Notes: generated by a model from the sequence alone, not told the origin. A stretch of 64,000 bases of DNA from Flavobacteriaceae bacterium LYZ1037 (GCA_003144015.1 QFWS01000002.1:496001-560000); one strand, 5' to 3'. Numbered from the stretch's first letter, positions 36,283 to 45,250 are shown. Made by a program: numbers and translations.

Positions 36283-37569
36283 ATGAAATCCCTCATACTC
36301 ACTTTTTCTCTTCTCCTTGGTGTTTTCTCGCTTCATGCACAAACAGATCAAGAAATTGGTTCAATCTATATTAATAAAGCTGAAGAAAGCTTTAAAGAAG
36401 ATGATATGGATGCTGCAAGAGACTATTTTAGAAAGGCAAGATTATATATTAAAGAAATAGACGATAGCAAAGTTGCCAGAATAGGTGCGCTTTTAAGTGA
36501 TAATATTGGCGACTACCAAAAAGCTCAAATTCTAACCAAAAGATATTTCGATTTAGAACCTGATAAGTCAAGCGATGAATATCTTGAAATGCTAGAATTA
36601 TATGTAAGTATCGAGGAAGCCTTAGAAGCTAAAAAAATAGCCTATGTTGAAGCACAAGAAGAATTACTTCGAGTTGAAAATGAAAAAAGACGAATAGATT
36701 CAATAACGAACCTTTGGACTCAAAAATCGGAAGCTTTTTTTATAGAGATAGACAGCATTGGAACTTTTAATAAATATAATCTAGCAGTTTATAAAGTGAA
36801 TGATAACCTTGGACTTATGGATCATTTTGGGAATGTGATTATAGAGGCAAATACCTATAAAAATGCTATAGATTATGATGGTTATGTGTTGCTGATGGAT
36901 AATAAAGAAAAACCAACCCGATTGTTTTGCTACAATGCTACAACCAAAGAAGGGTATCAGTTACCAAGTGTTACACAGTTTAACCCTCAAGCTTACCACT
37001 ATGGAAAAGTGATGCTTCCTAGAACTAATGGTTTGTTGGTGGCATATCCTAATAATGTGTCAAATGTGCTTGTTTTCGACTTAAATACTCAGAAATTTCA
37101 AGAAGGTTTCGATAAAAAAGAATACTTGAAAACATTGAAGAAAAACGATATTATTGAAAAATATAATAGCGATTTTCAAATTAAAATAGATAAAAACTGG
37201 TATGAATTAGGCGATGCTCTTGGAGGTGGAATTCACCCATTATTTCATAATAATAAAATTTATGGCTTTTTAAATACCTTTAATGGAAACATTTACACAT
37301 CTGATTACTACAGCCATTTTGGAGCTTTTTGTAGTGGAAAATTTCAAATTATTGAAAATGAAAATCACCTTTGGATGGATGTTGATGGTTTAAAATTTGA
37401 AGAAAACTCGAACGAAAGTGGTAGTTACACAGGAAACTCAAATTTTGTAAAAGACAGCAACGGAAAATATAAAATTTTACAGGAAGTTAATGGGAAAAAT
37501 GTTTTAGTTTATAGAGATCAGCAACTACCTTTGTTAAACGACTATTTAGCAAAATATTCAAATAAATAA
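36283..37569 (+). CDS. exported protein with TPR-like helices, function unknown
   Basis: A 428-residue protein with a signal peptide (MKSLILTFSLLLGVFSLHAQ). Residues ~25-110 form helix pairs of TPR character (INKAEESFKEDDMDAARDYF, LSDNIGDYQKAQILTKRYF), then a charged coiled coil (~115-150). The C-terminal ~270 residues are beta-rich with WG/KWG-like repeats of a scaffold type (VNDNLGLMDHFGNVI). I do not recognise a family. It may sense or bind a partner in the periplasm. It stands alone, convergent with the methyltransferase gene. Confidence 0.7.
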   Translation: MKSLILTFSLLLGVFSLHAQTDQEIGSIYINKAEESFKEDDMDAARDYFRKARLYIKEIDDSKVARIGALLSDNIGDYQKAQILTKRYFDLEPDKSSDEYLEMLELYVSIEEALEAKKIAYVEAQEELLRVENEKRRIDSITNLWTQKSEAFFIEIDSIGTFNKYNLAVYKVNDNLGLMDHFGNVIIEANTYKNAIDYDGYVLLMDNKEKPTRLFCYNATTKEGYQLPSVTQFNPQAYHYGKVMLPRTNGLLVAYPNNVSNVLVFDLNTQKFQEGFDKKEYLKTLKKNDIIEKYNSDFQIKIDKNWYELGDALGGGIHPLFHNNKIYGFLNTFNGNIYTSDYYSHFGAFCSGKFQIIENENHLWMDVDGLKFEENSNESGSYTGNSNFVKDSNGKYKILQEVNGKNVLVYRDQQLPLLNDYLAKYSNK

Positions 37570-37589
37570 AAATAGCTTGCACAGATTTA

Positions 37590-38354
37590 TTATTTATAAA
37601 CCACAGGAATTATTTCACCTTTAGCTAAACAGTATTTAGTAATGTCTTCTTCGGAAAGAGTAGAGGTGTAATCAACTTCATCTACTTTAAAACCAATACT
37701 TCTTAACTTATCAAAATAGTCACGTCCATAAATACGTACGTGGTCGTACTGCCCAAAAATGGCAGCACGTTCTTTTTTATCAGTTATGCTATCGTCTTCA
37801 AACGTTTTTTCTCGTGATATATCCTGTGGAATTTGAAATATGCCATATCCTCCAGGTTTCAATACTCGATATAATTCTTGCATAGCTTTAGTATCATCAG
37901 GAATATGTTCTAAAACATGATTGCATAAAATAATATCATAACTATTATCTTTAAATGGAAGGTTGCAAATATCTGCCTTTACATCAGCAATAGGAGATAA
38001 TAAGTCTGTTGTGGTATAATCTAAGTTTTTTAATTTTTTGAAGCGATTTAAAAAACATTGTTCTGGTGCAAAATGCAGTACACTTTTTTCTGCTGAAAAG
38101 AAGTCAGTTTCATTTTGTAAATACAGCCACAATAATCTGTGACGCTCTAAACTAAGTGTAGAAGGTGATAAAACATTATTTCGTTGTATGCCATAACCAT
38201 AAGGTAGAAAAGATTTGAAACTTTTACCGTCTATTGGATCTGTAAAAGTATTTCCTTTTAAATAGAAAGCTAAAACAGGACGTACAAGATAGCTTAACCT
38301 AATTAATATAGGTCTAGGAATAACGTTAAGAATTGTTTTAAAAAGTCGCTTCAT
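37590..38354 (-). CDS. class I SAM-dependent methyltransferase
   Basis: A 254-residue methyltransferase (Methyltransf_11 type). VLHFAPEQCFLNRF near residue 90 replaces the usual glycine-rich motif I. DICNLPFKDNSYDIILCNHV and ELYRVLKPGGYGIFQIP are the post-I and motif IV-VI regions. The hydrophobic and basic N terminus (MKRLFKTILNVIPRPILIR) suggests membrane association. The substrate is unknown. It is two bases downstream of map on the same strand. Confidence 0.82.
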   Translation of the reverse strand: MKRLFKTILNVIPRPILIRLSYLVRPVLAFYLKGNTFTDPIDGKSFKSFLPYGYGIQRNNVLSPSTLSLERHRLLWLYLQNETDFFSAEKSVLHFAPEQCFLNRFKKLKNLDYTTTDLLSPIADVKADICNLPFKDNSYDIILCNHVLEHIPDDTKAMQELYRVLKPGGYGIFQIPQDISREKTFEDDSITDKKERAAIFGQYDHVRIYGRDYFDKLRSIGFKVDEVDYTSTLSEEDITKYCLAKGEIIPVVYK

Positions 38355-38356
38355 TT

Positions 38357-39175
38357 TTAAAGCACTAACGCTTTCTGTCTAAACGCATCTTCTTCATTGG
38401 AAACAATTCCCAAAGCTTCATAAATATAGGCAAATGTAGATAGTAGTTCGGGTTTACCATCTAAAATAGCCACATCGTGTTCAAAATGCGCACTAGGTTT
38501 ATTATCAAGAGTTGTAATGGTCCAACCATCTCTATGTTGCTTAATGCGATGCGTTCCCATATTTATCATAGGTTCTATTGCTACAACCATGCCTTCAATA
38601 AATTTTTTACCTCGACCACGTTTTCCATAGTTTGGCATTTCAGGGTCTTCATGCATTTTTTTTCCTAAACCATGACCAACAAGTTCCCTAACAACGCCAT
38701 AACCATGATCTTCGCAGTATTTTTGAATAGCATAACCAACATCTCCAACTCGATTACCAATTTTAAATTCGCGAATTCCAACATAAAGAGATTCTTTAGT
38801 AACGTCTAACAGTTTTTGGGTTTCAGGAGCAATTTCGCCTACTGCAAAAGTATAGGCATGATCGCCATAGAAATCATTTTTAATAGCACCACAATCAATG
38901 GAGATAATGTCTCCTTCTTTTAAAGGTTCGTTTGTTGGAAACCCATGTACTACTTGAGAATTCGGACTCATACAAAGTGTGTTAGGAAAATCGTATAAAC
39001 CTAAAAAACCAGGAATGGCTCCTTGTTCTCGAATATATTCTTCAGCTAATTTATCTAATTGTAACGTGGTTACACCAGGCTTTACTTCTTTAGCAAGCAT
39101 GCCTAATGTTCTTGATACTACCAAGGCACTTTCACGCATTAATTCAATCTCTTCTCTTGTTTTTACTATAATCAT
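38357..39175 (-). CDS. map: type I methionine aminopeptidase
   Basis: This enzyme removes the initiator methionine from nascent proteins. The product is 272 residues from the ATG at 39175 (MIIVKTREEIELMRESALVV). The frame is open to 39361, but the added residues are not family-like, would run across the promoter at 39193 and overlap the divergent gene. Metal ligands are visible in SIDCGAIKNDFYGDHAYTF, GHGLGKKMHEDP, AIEPMIN and FEHDVAI. This is a housekeeping gene. Confidence 0.95.
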   Translation of the reverse strand: MIIVKTREEIELMRESALVVSRTLGMLAKEVKPGVTTLQLDKLAEEYIREQGAIPGFLGLYDFPNTLCMSPNSQVVHGFPTNEPLKEGDIISIDCGAIKNDFYGDHAYTFAVGEIAPETQKLLDVTKESLYVGIREFKIGNRVGDVGYAIQKYCEDHGYGVVRELVGHGLGKKMHEDPEMPNYGKRGRGKKFIEGMVVAIEPMINMGTHRIKQHRDGWTITTLDNKPSAHFEHDVAILDGKPELLSTFAYIYEALGIVSNEEDAFRQKALVL

Positions 39176-39192
39176 TCTTAAAAAAATATGTG

Positions 39193-39200
39193 CAAAGATA
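39193..39200 (-). promoter_or_regulatory. -7 promoter element of map
   Basis: The minus strand reads TATCTTTG, a TAnnTTTG match 17 bases upstream of the map ATG at 39175. This supports the shorter start. Confidence 0.6.
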
Positions 39201-39270
39201 AATAAAATTAAAATGGGAATCTTTTTTATGAAACATGACTTTCGACATGTTTTAGTTTGAGTATATTCAA

Positions 39271-39278
39271 TAATTTTG
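39271..39278 (+). promoter_or_regulatory. -7 promoter element of the CoA-transferase gene
   Basis: TAATTTTG matches TAnnTTTG and lies 18 bases upstream of the ATG at 39297. Confidence 0.55.
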
Positions 39279-39296
39279 TGGTCTAAATGAAACATT

Positions 39297-40568
39297 ATGT
39301 ATAAATCGGTTAGTGCAGAAGAGGCAGTAAAAATCATTAAGTCTAATAATAAGGTATACATTCAAGCAGCAGCTGCAGCACCACAGGTGTTAATTAATGC
39401 CATGACTGCAAGACACGAAGAATTAAGAAATGTGCAAATTTGCCAATTACATACTGAAGGGGAAGCGCCTTATGCTAATCCAGAATTTAAAGATAGTTTT
39501 CATGTGAATTCTTTTTTTATAGGAAAGAATGTTAGACACACTTTAAAAGCCGGAAATGGTTCTTATACTCCAGTTTTTTTAAGTGAAGTGCCTTTGCTTT
39601 TCAAAAGAAATATTGTCGATTTGCAAGTTGCTTTAATACATGTTTCTGTGCCAGACAAGCATGGGTATTGTTCTTTGGGAGTATCGGTAGAAGCAACGCT
39701 CGCAGCTATAGACAATGCAGATTATGTGATTGCTCAAGTTAATAAGCAAATGCCTAGAACTCATGGAGCTGGAATTATCCATTCTTCAGAGATTAATGCT
39801 TTTGTTGAATGCGATGTGTCATTGCCAGTTCACGGTGTTACTGAACCTACAGAGATTGAAAGTAAAATTGGAAATCATGTTGCAGGTTTAATTGAGGATA
39901 GAAGCACCTTACAAATGGGTATTGGTAATATTCCAAATGCAGTATTGTCAAGGCTTACAAATCATAAAGATTTAGGATTGCATACCGAAATGTTTTCTGA
40001 TGGTGTTATCGATTTAATATTAAAAGATGTTATTAATGGAAATTATAAAGGCATCAATAGAGGGAGAGCTTTAGCAACTTTTTTAATGGGTTCTAAACGT
40101 TTATACGACTATGTTGATGATAATCCGTTTATAGAAATGAGAGCTTCAAATTACACCAACGATGTTTCAATTATAAAATTAAACCCTAAAATGGTTGCTA
40201 TAAACTCTGCTATTGAAGTAGATGTTACTGGACAAGTTTGTGCAGACTCTATAGGAGCAAATATGTACTCTGGAGTTGGTGGGCAAATGGATTTTATTAG
40301 AGGAGCTTCTTTAAGTGAAGGAGGAAAAGCTATTATAGCTTTGCCATCAACCACAAAATCTGGAATTAGTAGAATTGTGCCAACTTTGAAACCTGGAGCT
40401 GGAGTTGTAACAACGCGTTCTCATGTACATTATGTCGTGACGGAATATGGGATTGCAAATTTATATGGTAAAACTATAAAAGAGCGTGTAAAAGCATTGG
40501 TAAACATTGCACATCCAGATCATCAAGAAGCTATTGATAAGCAATATTTTGAAATGATAGGGTATTAA
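39297..40568 (+). CDS. acetyl-CoA hydrolase/CoA-transferase family protein
   Basis: A 423-residue family I-type CoA transferase (acetyl-CoA hydrolase/transferase or 4-hydroxybutyrate CoA-transferase group). GIGNIPNAVLSRL and HTEMFSDGVIDL, with the likely catalytic Glu in HTEMFSDG, are clear. The C terminus has ALPSTTKSGISRIVP and VTEYGIANLYGKTIKER. It moves CoA between acyl donors and carboxylates such as acetate or succinate; the exact pair is not readable. It is a single gene with its own promoter, divergent from map. Confidence 0.88.
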   Translation: MYKSVSAEEAVKIIKSNNKVYIQAAAAAPQVLINAMTARHEELRNVQICQLHTEGEAPYANPEFKDSFHVNSFFIGKNVRHTLKAGNGSYTPVFLSEVPLLFKRNIVDLQVALIHVSVPDKHGYCSLGVSVEATLAAIDNADYVIAQVNKQMPRTHGAGIIHSSEINAFVECDVSLPVHGVTEPTEIESKIGNHVAGLIEDRSTLQMGIGNIPNAVLSRLTNHKDLGLHTEMFSDGVIDLILKDVINGNYKGINRGRALATFLMGSKRLYDYVDDNPFIEMRASNYTNDVSIIKLNPKMVAINSAIEVDVTGQVCADSIGANMYSGVGGQMDFIRGASLSEGGKAIIALPSTTKSGISRIVPTLKPGAGVVTTRSHVHYVVTEYGIANLYGKTIKERVKALVNIAHPDHQEAIDKQYFEMIGY

Positions 40569-40588
40569 TTAAAATATGAGACCGGTTA

Positions 40589-41002
40589 TTATTTTCTAAA
40601 AAACGAAAAGAAACCTTTCTTTTTCTCTTGTTTTAGAGGATTGTAATTTGGGTTTGAAAGTCGTTGATAGACTTCTCCCCAACCAATAAAACCACCAATA
40701 TTTCTGTCGTCTATAAATAAATCTGCATGGATTTTTCTGCTTTTAGAATAATCAAATTGTTCTTCAGGAAAACTTTTATTAACTGCATAAAATGTTAAAC
40801 CGTTGTTTTTACAGAAATCAACGGCTTCTTGAAGTTTGACATCACTTCGGTAAGTCCATAGAATAAGTCTATGTCCATCTTTTTGTAATCGTTTTAAAGT
40901 TTCAAAAGCAAAAAGTTTTGGTTTCCCTATTTTTGGATAAGCATCATCAACGATGGTTCCATCGAAATCGATTGCTAGAATAAGTTTGTCGTTAAAATTC
41001 AT
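40589..41002 (-). CDS. HAD-like hydrolase
   Basis: A 137-residue small HAD phosphatase of the BT0820-like type. The nucleophile motif is IDFDGTIV near residue 11, motif II is LILWTYRSD and motif III/IV is LFIDDRNIGGF. There is no cap domain of any size, so it may act on a macromolecular or large substrate. It has its own promoter at 41021 and lies 38 bases beyond gpmI. Confidence 0.8.
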   Translation of the reverse strand: MNFNDKLILAIDFDGTIVDDAYPKIGKPKLFAFETLKRLQKDGHRLILWTYRSDVKLQEAVDFCKNNGLTFYAVNKSFPEEQFDYSKSRKIHADLFIDDRNIGGFIGWGEVYQRLSNPNYNPLKQEKKKGFFSFFRK

Positions 41003-41020
41003 ACTTGATTATTGATTTCA

Positions 41021-41028
41021 AAAATACG
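41021..41028 (-). promoter_or_regulatory. -7 promoter element of the HAD hydrolase gene
   Basis: The minus strand reads TATTTTTG (TAnnTTTG), 18 bases upstream of the ATG at 41002. Confidence 0.5.
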
Positions 41029-41040
41029 TAATTTATTATG

Positions 41041-42558
41041 TTAGATTAACGAATGTTGCGTCATTTTTTCAGGTTGATCAATTCCTATAAGCTTTAAAAT
41101 GGTAGGAGCAATGTCTCCTAAAACGCCATCTTTTATAGCTATTAAATCGTTATCAATTAAAATAATAGGAACAGGGTTAGTAGTATGAGCTGTATTTGGT
41201 GAACCATCAGGATTTATCATGGTTTCGCAATTTCCATGATCTGCAATCAGGATGGTTGTATAATTGTTTTCTAATGCAGTTGTTACCACATTTTTTACAC
41301 ATACATCTACAGCTTCACAGGCTTTTATGGCAGCTTCCATAACTCCTGTATGTCCTACCATATCGCCATTTGCAAAGTTTAAACACACAAAATCGACATC
41401 TCCTTTCTTTAATTCAGGTATTAAAGCATCGGCCAATTCAAAAGCACTCATTTCGGGCTTCAAATCGTAAGTAGCTACTTTTGGCGAATGACGTAAAATA
41501 CGTGTTTCGCCATTAAAAACGGTTTCTCGACCTCCCGAAAAGAAAAAAGTAACATGAGGATATTTCTCTGTTTCAGCAATCCTGATTTGTTTTTTATGAT
41601 GTTTTTCTAAAACTTCGCCTAAAGTATCTGTAAGGTTATCTTTATTATATACAACTTGGATGTTTTTATAAGTGTCGTCGTAATTGGTCATGGTAACATA
41701 ATACAAGTTCAATTTGTGCATGTTTTGCTCATGAAAATCTGTTTGTGTTAAGGCTTCAGTAAGTTGTCTTCCTCTATCTGTTCTAAAGTTGAAAAAGATT
41801 ACAACATCACCATCCTTGATTTTTGCTACAGGTTGATTGTTGTCATCAACCATAACAATGGGTTTGATAAATTCGTCAGTTACCTCATTTTCGTAACTTC
41901 TTTCAATGGATTTTAAAGCATTTTTAGAAAACTCACCAACACCATTTACCAATGCATTATAAGCTAATTTAACGCGTTCCCAGCGTTTATCTCTATCCAT
42001 GGCGTAATATCTACCAGTTATAGTTGCTATTTTGGTTGGTGTGTTTACTATAAATTCTTCCAAAAGTGTTATAAAACCATAACCCGATTTAGGGTCCACA
42101 TCACGACCATCTGTAAAAGCATGAATGTAAGATTCCGTTACACCTGATGCTTCTGCTGCAGAAATTAATCCTTTTAAATGATTGATATGTGAGTGTACAC
42201 CACCATCACTAACCAAACCTAAAAAATGAATGGGTTTTTTATTGGTTTTTGCATAATGAAATGCTTCAAGTAACACAGTTTCCTGACATAAAGTGTTATT
42301 TTCTACAGCCAAATTTATTTTAACCAAATCTTGATAAACAATACGTCCTGCGCCTAAATTCATATGTCCCACCTCACTGTTTCCCATTTGTCCTTCCGGA
42401 AGGCCAACATGCAAACCATCGGTTCTTAAACTAGCATTTGGGTATTTTGAATAGAGGGAATCTATAAAAGGTGTGTTGGCATGATCTATAGCTGAGACTT
42501 TAGGGTCTGGAGATTTCCCCCAGCCATCAAGAATCATTAAAATAACTTTTTTATTCAT
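41041..42558 (-). CDS. gpmI: 2,3-bisphosphoglycerate-independent phosphoglycerate mutase
   Basis: This glycolytic enzyme interconverts 3- and 2-phosphoglycerate and uses two Mn ions. The 505-residue length is normal. The start MILDGWGKSPDP and the phospho-acceptor Ser61 in QMGNSEVGH are diagnostic. FTDGRDVDPKSG, TGRYYAMDRDKRW and the C-terminal LIADHGNCETM with HTTNPVP are further family blocks. It is transcribed from the promoter at 42578. Confidence 0.97.
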   Translation of the reverse strand: MNKKVILMILDGWGKSPDPKVSAIDHANTPFIDSLYSKYPNASLRTDGLHVGLPEGQMGNSEVGHMNLGAGRIVYQDLVKINLAVENNTLCQETVLLEAFHYAKTNKKPIHFLGLVSDGGVHSHINHLKGLISAAEASGVTESYIHAFTDGRDVDPKSGYGFITLLEEFIVNTPTKIATITGRYYAMDRDKRWERVKLAYNALVNGVGEFSKNALKSIERSYENEVTDEFIKPIVMVDDNNQPVAKIKDGDVVIFFNFRTDRGRQLTEALTQTDFHEQNMHKLNLYYVTMTNYDDTYKNIQVVYNKDNLTDTLGEVLEKHHKKQIRIAETEKYPHVTFFFSGGRETVFNGETRILRHSPKVATYDLKPEMSAFELADALIPELKKGDVDFVCLNFANGDMVGHTGVMEAAIKACEAVDVCVKNVVTTALENNYTTILIADHGNCETMINPDGSPNTAHTTNPVPIILIDNDLIAIKDGVLGDIAPTILKLIGIDQPEKMTQHSLI

Positions 42559-42577
42559 GGTAAATAACTTTGTAAGT

Positions 42578-42585
42578 CAAAGATA
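42578..42585 (-). promoter_or_regulatory. -7 promoter element of gpmI
   Basis: The minus strand reads TATCTTTG (TAnnTTTG), 19 bases upstream of the gpmI ATG. Confidence 0.6.
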
Positions 42586-42734
42586 AAAGTTTAAAAATGC
42601 TTTACGTTTGAAATGAATAAAAAAATATAGATGACTTCCAAGATTGAAGAGAGCCATCTTCAATAAGGATTCACTCTCATGAAACAAAATGTCTAGTATA
42701 AATCGTTTTTTTAGATAAAACTTATTTTTATAAC

Positions 42735-43241
42735 TTAAAGAGGGTTTTCAATTTTATAAAGTTTTGCAGGCATACCATCGTAAATGGCTTCATGAATAAA
42801 ATGCAAACCACATTTCTCTATAACTTTATGGGACGGGATGTTTTTAATATGTGCATGTGCATAAATCTCTTTCAGTTTTAAGGTTTCAAAACCATAAGTT
42901 ATGGAAGCTTTAGCACTTTCTGTTGCATAGCCTTTATTCCAATTTTCTTTATAAAAACGATACCCAACTTCAACAAGTTTTTCGTTTGGATGATATTTTA
43001 ATCCACACCAACCCAAAAAACAATCGTTTTCTTTTAGGCAAACGGCCCATCTTCCCATATTATGAAGCTTGTAATCTTTATATTGAGATAAGAAAATTTT
43101 TGCATCGGCTAAGGAGCTAAACGCAGTATCTCCAGTGTATTTTATAACTTCAGGATCGTCATTCATTTTATAAAAATGTATGGCATCTTGAATATTAAAT
43201 TCCCTCAAATAGAGGCGTTTAGTTTTAAAGATGACTTTCAT
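42735..43241 (-). CDS. GNAT-family N-acetyltransferase (RimJ/RimL type)
   Basis: A 168-residue acetyl-CoA dependent acetyltransferase. TKRLYLREFNIQDAIHFYKM is the usual N terminus of the RimJ/RimL group. CLGWCGLKYHP and the acetyl-CoA binding region around KENWNKGYATESAKA (in place of the usual Q/RxxGxG/A) are visible. The target could be a ribosomal protein, amino acid or antibiotic; sequence alone does not tell. Confidence 0.85.
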   Translation of the reverse strand: MKVIFKTKRLYLREFNIQDAIHFYKMNDDPEVIKYTGDTAFSSLADAKIFLSQYKDYKLHNMGRWAVCLKENDCFLGWCGLKYHPNEKLVEVGYRFYKENWNKGYATESAKASITYGFETLKLKEIYAHAHIKNIPSHKVIEKCGLHFIHEAIYDGMPAKLYKIENPL

Positions 43242-43287
43242 GAAGTAAACTTATAATTTTTTTCTTTTATTAGATGAAATACTTATT

Positions 43288-43295
43288 TATATTTG
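43288..43295 (+). promoter_or_regulatory. -7 promoter element of the tRNA-Gly gene
   Basis: TATATTTG matches TAnnTTTG. It ends ten bases before the mature tRNA 5' end, giving a very short leader. Confidence 0.65.
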
Positions 43296-43305
43296 CACCG
43301 GAAAT

Positions 43306-43378
43306 GCGAGAGTAGCTCAGTTGGTAGAGCGTCAGCCTTCCAAGCTGAATGTCGCCGGTTCGAACCCGGTCTCTCGCT
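43306..43378 (+). tRNA. tRNA-Gly (anticodon TCC)
   Basis: A complete cloverleaf. The acceptor stem is GCGAGAG/CTCTCGC (43306-43312 with 43371-43377) with discriminator T. The D-arm is GCTC...GAGC, the anticodon stem TCAGC/GCTGA with loop CTTCCAA (anticodon TCC at 43339-43341), and the T-arm CCGGTTCGAACCCGG. CCA is not encoded. It reads GGA glycine codons (and probably GGG). It has a promoter at 43288 and a terminator at 43381. Confidence 0.97.
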
Positions 43379-43380
43379 CT

Positions 43381-43411
43381 AAAAAGCCTTGTCTTAATGA
43401 TGAGGCTTTTT
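43381..43411 (+). terminator. intrinsic terminator of tRNA-Gly
   Basis: AAAAAGCCT (43381-43389) pairs with AGGCTTTTT (43403-43411) and is followed by more T residues, directly after the tRNA. Confidence 0.8.
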
Positions 43412-43458
43412 TTATTTAATTCAAGTTTAGTATTAAGCAAAAGTTAGGGTGAGAAGTT

Positions 43459-43480
43459 TATCCTGAGCGCAGTCGAAGGG
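43459..43480 (+). repeat. dispersed 'CTGAGC' intergenic repeat, copy 3
   Basis: It reads TATCCTGAGCGCAGTCGAAG then GG and shares the CTGAGC...GTCGAAG core with the copy at 52028. It abuts the tRNA relic that follows. Confidence 0.6.
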
Positions 43481-43536
43481 AACCCAGTCTCTCGCTCTAA
43501 AAGCGTCATCATTACGATGGAGCTTTCTTTATTTTA
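43480..43536 (+). pseudogene. relic of a second tRNA-Gly 3' end plus its terminator
   Basis: GAACCCAGTCTCTCGCT (43480-43496) repeats the T-arm/acceptor end of the tRNA-Gly gene with one change (G to A). The next ~38 bases (CTAAAAGCGTC...GAGCTTTCTTT) resemble the tRNA terminator. The 5' half of the tRNA is missing and is replaced by the repeat at 43459. It is either a decayed tandem tRNA gene or a duplicated integration-site-like end. Confidence 0.7.
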
Positions 43537-44236
43537 TATGGTTTAGTTCTGTACTTGTCTTTACTTCAAAAGGTGTTTTATTATATTCAAAAACTCTAGC
43601 CGTTAAATCGCCTTTTAAGACAATAGAATTTCCTGTCACTCTTAACCAGCTCCCTTCTCTAAGTCCAATAACAGGTTGTGTGTTAAATTCATGGAACTCT
43701 TTAATTCTAGTTTCTCTGGTTTCTCCCATGTGTTTATTATTTGAAATAGGATCCAAATAATGCGGATTGATATTAAAAGGTATCAACCCCAAGGCTTTAA
43801 AACTGGGTGGGTAGACAATAGGCATGTCGTTAGTTGTATTGATGGTTAAACCACAAATATTACTTCCAGCACTGGTGCCTAAATAAGGAGTCCCATTTTG
43901 AATTGCCTTTTGTAAAGGAGCTAGAAGACGATTTTTATACAAAGCATTTAATAATACAAATGTATTTCCTCCACCAGTAAATAAGGCTTCAGCTTCTTCA
44001 ATTGCTTTTATAGGGTTTTCAAATTCATGAATTCCTTTTAGATTTTTGTTTATTGTATGAAAGGCTTTTTTTGCTTTTGCTGTGTATTCGTCATACGATA
44101 TGCCACTTGGTCTTGCATAAGGAATAAAAAGGATGGTTTTTGCATCTTTAAAAAACAACGATAATTCGTCTAATAAATAATCCAAATAACCACTTGCATG
44201 AATGGTCGAAGTACTAGCAATAATTAAGTTTTTCAT
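43529..44236 (-). CDS. pepE: peptidase E (alpha-aspartyl dipeptidase, family S51)
   Basis: A 235-residue cytoplasmic serine peptidase that cleaves Asp-Xaa dipeptides. The nucleophile elbow LGTSAGSNICG contains Ser122, close to the position in Salmonella PepE. FTGGGNTF near residue 87 and INPHYLDP near residue 177 are typical of the family. It overlaps the end of the tRNA-terminator relic by a few bases. No other genes share its transcript. Confidence 0.93.
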   Translation of the reverse strand: MKNLIIASTSTIHASGYLDYLLDELSLFFKDAKTILFIPYARPSGISYDEYTAKAKKAFHTINKNLKGIHEFENPIKAIEEAEALFTGGGNTFVLLNALYKNRLLAPLQKAIQNGTPYLGTSAGSNICGLTINTTNDMPIVYPPSFKALGLIPFNINPHYLDPISNNKHMGETRETRIKEFHEFNTQPVIGLREGSWLRVTGNSIVLKGDLTARVFEYNKTPFEVKTSTELNHIK

Positions 44237-44330
44237 TTACATTATTTTGTTGTAAATTTAAGTAAATACAACTTGTAACAAAAGTATATAAGCTTTTGAG
44301 TTGTAAATATTAACCTCAAATACGACTTCT

Positions 44331-45134
44331 ATGAAAAATGTATTACCATTTATTTTCTTTTTAATTCTGTCCTTCGCAACAGCCCAAACTGAGGAGAGAA
44401 TTCAAATATCAGGAAAAGTAATTGTTGATTCTAACGATGTAGAAGGACTTACCGTTAATAATCTAACATCAAACAGAATCGCTGTTACAGATTTGGACGG
44501 AAAGTTTGATCTTTATGTTGCATTAAATGATCAGGTTAAAATATCAGCATTGCAATTTGATACTATTCTAATTATTGTAACTCAAGATATTTTGGATTCA
44601 AAACAGATAACGGTTTTTTTAGATGAAAGATTAACTACTTTAGATGAAATTGTCATCTTGCCCTTTAATTTAACTGGAGATTTAGAAGCAGACTTAAGTA
44701 AAGTGAGAGACTTTAACCCAAAATTTGAGTCTATTTATTTTGGTGATATTGATTTTGAACACAACCCAAATGCAGATATATATTACCAAAAAGTTGAAAA
44801 CACCATTTTAAACCAAGACAAATTTTACAATGGTGTAGATTTTGTTAAAATTACTAATTGGTTAATAAAACCTTTATTTGCCTCTAAATCTACTTCTATA
44901 GATACTAGTAATGCAGAAAATTCTAATTTTGATATTTTAAGAGATACCTATACCAAAGATTTTATAAGCTCCAATTTTAATATTCCTGAAGATAATGTAA
45001 CCGATTTTATTGCTTTCGCAGAAGCCAATAATAAAGATGTGTCAATTTATAATAATGGAAAAGATATAGAACTAATTCAATACTTAGTGGATCAGAGCAA
45101 ATTGTATTTAGAGACGGAAGTTGGTAAGAATTAA
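44331..45134 (+). CDS. exported protein with carboxypeptidase-like regulatory domain (paralogue A)
   Basis: A 267-residue protein with signal peptide (MKNVLPFIFFLILSFATAQ). Residues ~22-105 form the beta-sandwich domain used by SusC/TonB receptors and carboxypeptidases (ISGKVIVDSNDVEGLTVNN, with TTLDEIVI at the end). The C-terminal half is acidic, polar and unassigned. A similar protein is encoded just downstream at 45251. Together with the DUF6702 and M1 genes it forms a plus-strand cluster of exported proteins. The function is unknown. Confidence 0.8.
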   Translation: MKNVLPFIFFLILSFATAQTEERIQISGKVIVDSNDVEGLTVNNLTSNRIAVTDLDGKFDLYVALNDQVKISALQFDTILIIVTQDILDSKQITVFLDERLTTLDEIVILPFNLTGDLEADLSKVRDFNPKFESIYFGDIDFEHNPNADIYYQKVENTILNQDKFYNGVDFVKITNWLIKPLFASKSTSIDTSNAENSNFDILRDTYTKDFISSNFNIPEDNVTDFIAFAEANNKDVSIYNNGKDIELIQYLVDQSKLYLETEVGKN

Positions 45135-45250
45135 TGTTCTAAAACGGCCAGGTTTTTTTTACGTTATTCTGTTTTAACATAAGTTTAGTTTGATATTGTA
45201 TTAATTTTAAGATTTGAAATAGTTTCTTTATCAAACCAAACCAAACCAAT

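Noticed and set aside
38357-39361. 334-residue methionine aminopeptidase with a hydrophobic N-terminal extension
   Set aside because: The extra ~62 residues are not family-like, contain the promoter element at 39193-39200 and overlap the start of the divergent gene at 39297. The ATG at 39175 is used.
40151-40354. Antisense frames inside known genes (for example here, and at 668, 2569, 15387)
   Set aside because: They mirror the codon pattern of the genes on the other strand and show no domain, signal or start context of their own.
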